The notes under the pieces: generated by a model
The model's input: only the letters and a program-made list of their open reading frames with translations
Databases searched by the model: none
Told to the model about the DNA's origin: nothing
In this document: piece by piece, positions 60,247 to 64,000 of the stretch
How the letters are laid out: each line of letters opens with the position of its first letter
How positions within the stretch are numbered: the first letter of the stretch is position 1
Made by a program: the position numbers and the translations under genes
Assembly (NCBI RefSeq): GCF_017592555.1
Contig: NZ_JAGFNS010000002.1
Location: forward strand, 344,954-408,953
Source: Actinoplanes flavus
GTDB lineage: Bacteria; Actinomycetota; Actinomycetes; Mycobacteriales; Micromonosporaceae
Length of the DNA: 64,000 nucleotides
Direction of reading: 5' to 3'

Positions 60247-60533
60247 CGATGACGACGTACGACCGATGGCTCGACGCCTACAGTGCCGCCTACGACACCG
60301 TTCCGGAGCCGTTCGAGATCGCCTGCCCGCAGTGCGGTAGCAAGCGTCTGCGACTGGTGTTCACCGGGGATCCGGGGTCCGACGTCGGCTATGCGCATCT
60401 CTGGTGCGACAACTGCCTGTACGGGATCGGCGTCTCCCGCACGATCATCCCGGACGGCGCTGTCGTCCAGGACATCCGGCAGGCGCCCGCCGATCGACTG
60501 CCGCCGATCCCGAACTATCGGCTGGTCCACTGA
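60243..60533 (+). CDS. Small zinc-ribbon protein, candidate immunity protein
   Basis: A 96-residue protein MTMTTYDRWLDAYSAAYDTV, with a two-pair zinc ribbon (CPQCGSK and WCDNCLYG) and a DIRQAPADRLPPIPNYRL tail. ATG 60243 overlaps the toxin stop by ATGA, the arrangement of toxin-immunity pairs. No family is known to me for it; the immunity role is inferred from position and size only. Confidence 0.7.
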   Translation: MTMTTYDRWLDAYSAAYDTVPEPFEIACPQCGSKRLRLVFTGDPGSDVGYAHLWCDNCLYGIGVSRTIIPDGAVVQDIRQAPADRLPPIPNYRLVH

Positions 60534-60570
60534 ATTTGGGGTGGTGGCGTGGCCGGGGGAGGATCGGGGC

Positions 60571-63500
60571 GTGAGTGGGGACGGGGACCGGCTTCGGGTC
60601 GGGTTGCTCGGGGAGCTTCGGGTGTGCCGGGGGGACGTCGATGTGACGGTGCCCGGCGCCCGGCTGCGTGGGCTGCTCGTGCGGCTCGCGGTGGCCGGTG
60701 GGCGCCCGGTTCCGGCCGGGGCGCTGGCCGGCGCGGTGTGGCCCGAGGAGCAGCCCGGGGATCCGGCCAACGCCCTGCAATCGCTGATCTCCCGGCTGCG
60801 GCGGCTGCTCGGTGGCGGGGACACCGTCACCCAGGCCGAGGGCGGCTACCGGCTGGCGGTCGAGGTCGAGGACGTGGATGTCGGCCGGTTCGAGCGGCTG
60901 GTGGCGGCCGGGCGGGAGCGGCTGCGCGGTGACCAGCCGGGCGCCGCCGCCGGTCTGCTGCGGGAGGCGGTCGCGCTGGTGCGCGGGCCGGTCGCGGCGG
61001 AACTGGGCGAGGTGGCGCCGGCCCACGCGGTCCGGCTCGGGCGGGTGATCGTCGAGGCGGGCGCCGACCTGGCCGAGGCCGAGGTGGCGCTGGGCGAGCT
61101 GGACCGGGCCGCGGACCGGCTGACCGGGCTGCTGGCCGAGCATCCGCTCAACGAACGGCTGGCCGGGCTGCTCATCGACGCGCTCGCCGGGCAGGGGCGG
61201 CAGGGCGAGGCGCTCGCCGTCTACGAGGGGATCCGGGAACGGCTCGCCGACCGGCTCGGGGCCGATCCGGGGGCGGCGCTGCGGGAGCGGCATCTGCGGT
61301 TGTTGCGCGGTGCTCCGGTCGTACCCCCGCGAAGTGAAGCCGGGCCACCGCGAAGGGCGAGCGAGCCGCGGGGTGAGGCTGAGCCATCGCGATGGGGGAG
61401 CGAGTCGCGGGGTGAGGCCGGGTCCCCGCGGAGGGGGAGCGAGCCGCGGGGTGAGGCCGGGTCGTCGCAGCGGGTGAGCGAGCCGCGGGATGACAACGCG
61501 CTGCTACGCAGGGTGAGCGATGTCAGTGGCAATCTGCCCGCGCCGCTGACCAGTTTCATCGGGCGGGAGGACGACCTGGCCCGGATCGCGTCGCTGCTGG
61601 AGCGCGGGCGGCTGATCACCGTGCTCGGGCCGGGTGGCGCGGGTAAGACGCGGCTGGCGCTGGAGGCGGCCCGACGGTACGGCGCCGGGTACCGGGACGG
61701 GACCTGGCTCGTGGATCTGGCGTCGGTGACCGAGCCGGCGAAGGTCGGCGCGGCCGTGGTGACCGCGGCGGGGCTGCGGGGTTCGGCGCTGTTCGAGAAC
61801 GCCAACCGGGTCCGCCCGGACGGCCGCGACGATCTGGACGTGCTCGCCGAACGGCTGGCCGGGCGGGAGATCCTGCTGCTCGTCGACAACTGTGAGCATC
61901 TCGTCGACGCGGTCGCGCACCTGCTGTCGGCGCTGTTGACGCGCTGCCCGGACCTGCGGGTGCTGGCCACCAGCCGGGAGCCGCTGGCCGTCGACGGTGA
62001 GTCGCTCGTGCCGTTGGCGCCGCTCGGGTTGCCGCAGCCGGACGCCGGAGCGGCCGGCGCGGTGCGGGCGGCGGCCGTCCGGCTGTTCGCGGAACGGGCG
62101 GCCGCGGTGCGCCCGGACTTCACGGTCGGTGACGAGACCGTTCGTGACGTGATCCGGATCGTGCGCGGGCTGGACGGGCTGCCGCTGGCCCTGGAACTGG
62201 CCGCGGCCCGGCTGCGGACGCTGGGGCTGGCCGAGCTGGCGGACGGGCTGTCGGACCGGTTCCGGCTGCTCACCACGGGTAGCCGTACCGCCCAGCCCCG
62301 GCACCGGACGCTGCGGGCGGTGATCGCCTGGAGCTGGGATCTGCTGGACGGCGCCGAGCGGACCATGGCCGAGCACGTGGCCGTGCTGCCGGGCGGGGTG
62401 ACCGCGTCGTCGGCCGCCGCGGTGACCGGCCGGGCCGCCGGCGCCGCGGATCTGCTGGCCGCCCTGGTCGACCGGTCGCTGCTACAACTGGCGCCGGGCG
62501 GCCGCTACCGGATGCTGGAGACGATCCGCGAGTACGGCCTGGAGCGTCTCGCCGAGCAGGGTGTCCTCGGCGAGGTCCGGGACCGGGCGGCCGCGCACCT
62601 GGCGGCGCTGGTCGCCGAGCACGATCCGCGGCTGCGGACCGCCGGGCAGATGGCCGCGCTGCGGGTGCTGTCCGCCGAGTACGACAACGCGCTCGCCGCC
62701 CTACGCCACCTCTGTGACTCCGGGGACGCCCCGGCCGCGCTGGCCCTGGCGCTGAACCTCTGCTGGTACTGGCAGATGTTCGGGCGCAGCGCCGACGCCG
62801 CGTACTGGCTGGGCGAGGCGCTGGCGGTGCCCGGCGAGGTGGACCCGGCGGCGGCCGCGTGCGCCGAGGCGGTTCTGGTGATCAACCGGACCGGCGCCGA
62901 GCCGGCCCTGATCACCGAGTCGATCGAGCAGCGCCAGGGGCGGCTGCGGGACATCGCGCTGCGGATCGCCGGCGAGGAGGACCTGCCCTGGCCCGCCGGT
63001 GGCCTCGCCGTCGTCACCCTCTACCACGCCGGGGAGATCGAGCTCGCGGATCGCCGTCTCGCGCGGCTGATCGACGGGCCGGACCGGTGGGCGGCGGCGC
63101 TGGCGCACATGTTCCGGGCCCAGATCGCCGAGAACAACGGCGACCTGGAGCTGCTGGCGTCGGACGTCACGGCGGCGCTCGCCGGGTTCCGGGAGATCGG
63201 CGACCGGTGGGGGCAGGCCACCGTGCTGCCGCTGCGCGCCCTGCTGCGCCAGTACGACGGCGACCTGGACGGCGCCCTCGCCGATCTGCGGGCGGCCCGC
63301 GCGTTCGCGGCCGAGTTCGGTTCGCTGGACCTCTCCGACGAGATCTTCATCGACCTGCGCTGGGCCGACCTGCACATGCGCCGCGGTGAGCTGGGCGAGG
63401 CCAACACGGCGCTGCTGTCGGCCCGCGCCCGCGCCGAACGATCCGGCTCCCGCGAGATGGCGCTGCTGGTCGACGCGCTCGAAGCCGGGATGCTGCTCTT

Positions 63501-63930
63501 CCAGGACCAGGTGGAGCGGGCCGGGGAGTTGATCGCCCGCGCCGGGGAGGGGCTCGGCGCCGGTGAGTTGCCGCTGATGGGCGGCGATCACGGCTGCGCC
63601 ATCGTCGGCGCGATCCGGGCCGCGGTGGCGCTGCGCCGCGACGACCCGGAGGCGGCGGAGAAGTCGCTGATGGTGGCGTACCCGGCCGCGGTACAGACGC
63701 AGGACATGCCGATACTAGCGATGGTCACCGTCGTGGCGTCCGGGCTGGCGCTGGCCCGCGGCCGGGCGGGCGACGCGGCGGTGCTGCTCGGGGTGGCGGC
63801 CCGGCTGCGGGGCGCGCACGACCACACCGATCTTCAGGTGGCCTCGATCGCGGCGCGGGCGCGGGCGGCGCTGGGGGACGGCGGGTTCGGGGAGGCGTAC
63901 GCGTCCGGATGGACCGCCGACCTGGAGGCC
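60571..63930 (+). CDS. SARP/AfsR-type regulator with NB-ARC and TPR domains (3' end missing)
   Basis: The frame from GTG 60571 encodes about 1120 residues and runs into the homopolymer at the window end. Residues ~5-90 form an OmpR-like winged helix (LRVGLLGELRVCRG, LQSLISRLRRLLGG), followed by a bacterial activator domain (LAVYEGIRERLADRLGADPG) to ~245. A linker with 13-residue repeats spans ~250-310. NB-ARC has P-loop VLGPGGAGKTRLAL near 350, LLLVDNCEHL and GLDGLPLALELAAARL. TPR-like helices follow. Such proteins activate secondary metabolite or stress genes. Target unknown. Start chosen by homology. Confidence 0.88.
61361..61490 (+). repeat. 39-bp in-frame tandem repeat in the SARP linker
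   Basis: GCGAGYCGCGGG recurs at 61361, 61400, 61439 and 61478, an exact 39-bp period (13 codons, roughly SEPRGEAGxxxRx). It lies between the activator and NB-ARC domains. Confidence 0.85.
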
Positions 63931-64000
63931 GGGGGGGGGGGGGCGGGCCCCCCCCCCCGGGGGGGGGGGGCCCCCGGGGGGGGGGGGGCCCCCCCCCGCG
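63931..64000. other. Homopolymeric G/C runs, probable sequence artefact
   Basis: The last 70 bases are runs of G and C of 5-14 bases only, unlike any coding DNA before them. Polymerase or assembly failure at a contig end is the simplest reading. The SARP reading frame cannot be trusted past 63930. Confidence 0.85.

Overview
The window is high-GC actinobacterial DNA. Gene density, frequent GTG/TTG starts, ATGA/GTGA stop-start overlaps, F420-type enzymes, a SARP-type regulator and the intergenic repeats suggest Micromonosporaceae, perhaps Actinoplanes; this is inference because no rRNA or marker gene is present. No CRISPR array, insertion sequence, prophage or ordinary tRNA was seen.

The main theme is steroid (cholesterol-type) catabolism in several blocks. 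At 1-4.5 kb, echA19 and fadD19 diverge across a KstR-like box, with a nitronate-monooxygenase-like gene behind fadD19. At 12.6-15.7 kb a DUF1214 protein, an SDR and a sulfotransferase form an operon behind a perfect KstR box; the order recalls Mycobacterium tuberculosis Rv3531c-Rv3530c-Rv3529c. At 24.7-27.8 kb a minus-strand operon behind a KstR box encodes a ChsE1/ChsE2-like acyl-CoA dehydrogenase pair, an LLM flavoprotein and a small protein. At 29.6-36.9 kb lie fadA6, ipdC, ipdB, ipdA, echA20, an SDR and an aldehyde dehydrogenase. At 39.6-45.2 kb lie kstR2, two hydroxysteroid-type SDRs, a PPOX flavoprotein, a TetR gene, a zinc alcohol dehydrogenase and a second LLM enzyme. Six KstR-type boxes (TnnAACnnGTTnnA) and three KstR2-type boxes (AnCAAGnnCTTGnT) tie the blocks together. 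The ring-degrading hsa/ksh genes, fadD3 and kstR itself are not in the window.

The most striking non-coding feature is at 11.33-11.50 kb: a bacterial Y RNA directly upstream of a TROVE/Ro60-like gene (rsr). Its two ends form a long stem that encloses a circularly permuted tRNA mimic (T-arm, closed acceptor stem, D-arm).

Other regions: ABC exporter (7-9 kb); FtsX-type ABC transporter diverging from a two-component system (17-22 kb); MarR/GbsR-type regulator diverging from DUF4097 and alpha/beta-hydrolase genes (22-24.5 kb); MarR regulator diverging from a glycosyltransferase (28-29.6 kb); diguanylate cyclase (38-39.5 kb); second two-component system beside a leaderless 1098-aa NACHT NTPase resembling bacterial NLR defence proteins (46-51 kb); MFS exporter with TetR gene and operator (51-54 kb); secreted pectate lyase with a CebR-like box (54-55 kb); lipoprotein; KtrAB/TrkHA-like K+ uptake; a type VII secretion-type toxin locus with a metallopeptidase toxin broken by a frame change, plus a zinc-ribbon partner (59-60.5 kb); and a SARP-NB-ARC-TPR regulator running off the end. 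The last 70 bases are homopolymeric G/C runs and look like a sequence artefact.

Intergenic DNA carries a family of GC-rich repeats, four copies of which sit just past the stop codon of a gene, and several tandem arrays, one of which has expanded inside an SDR coding region.
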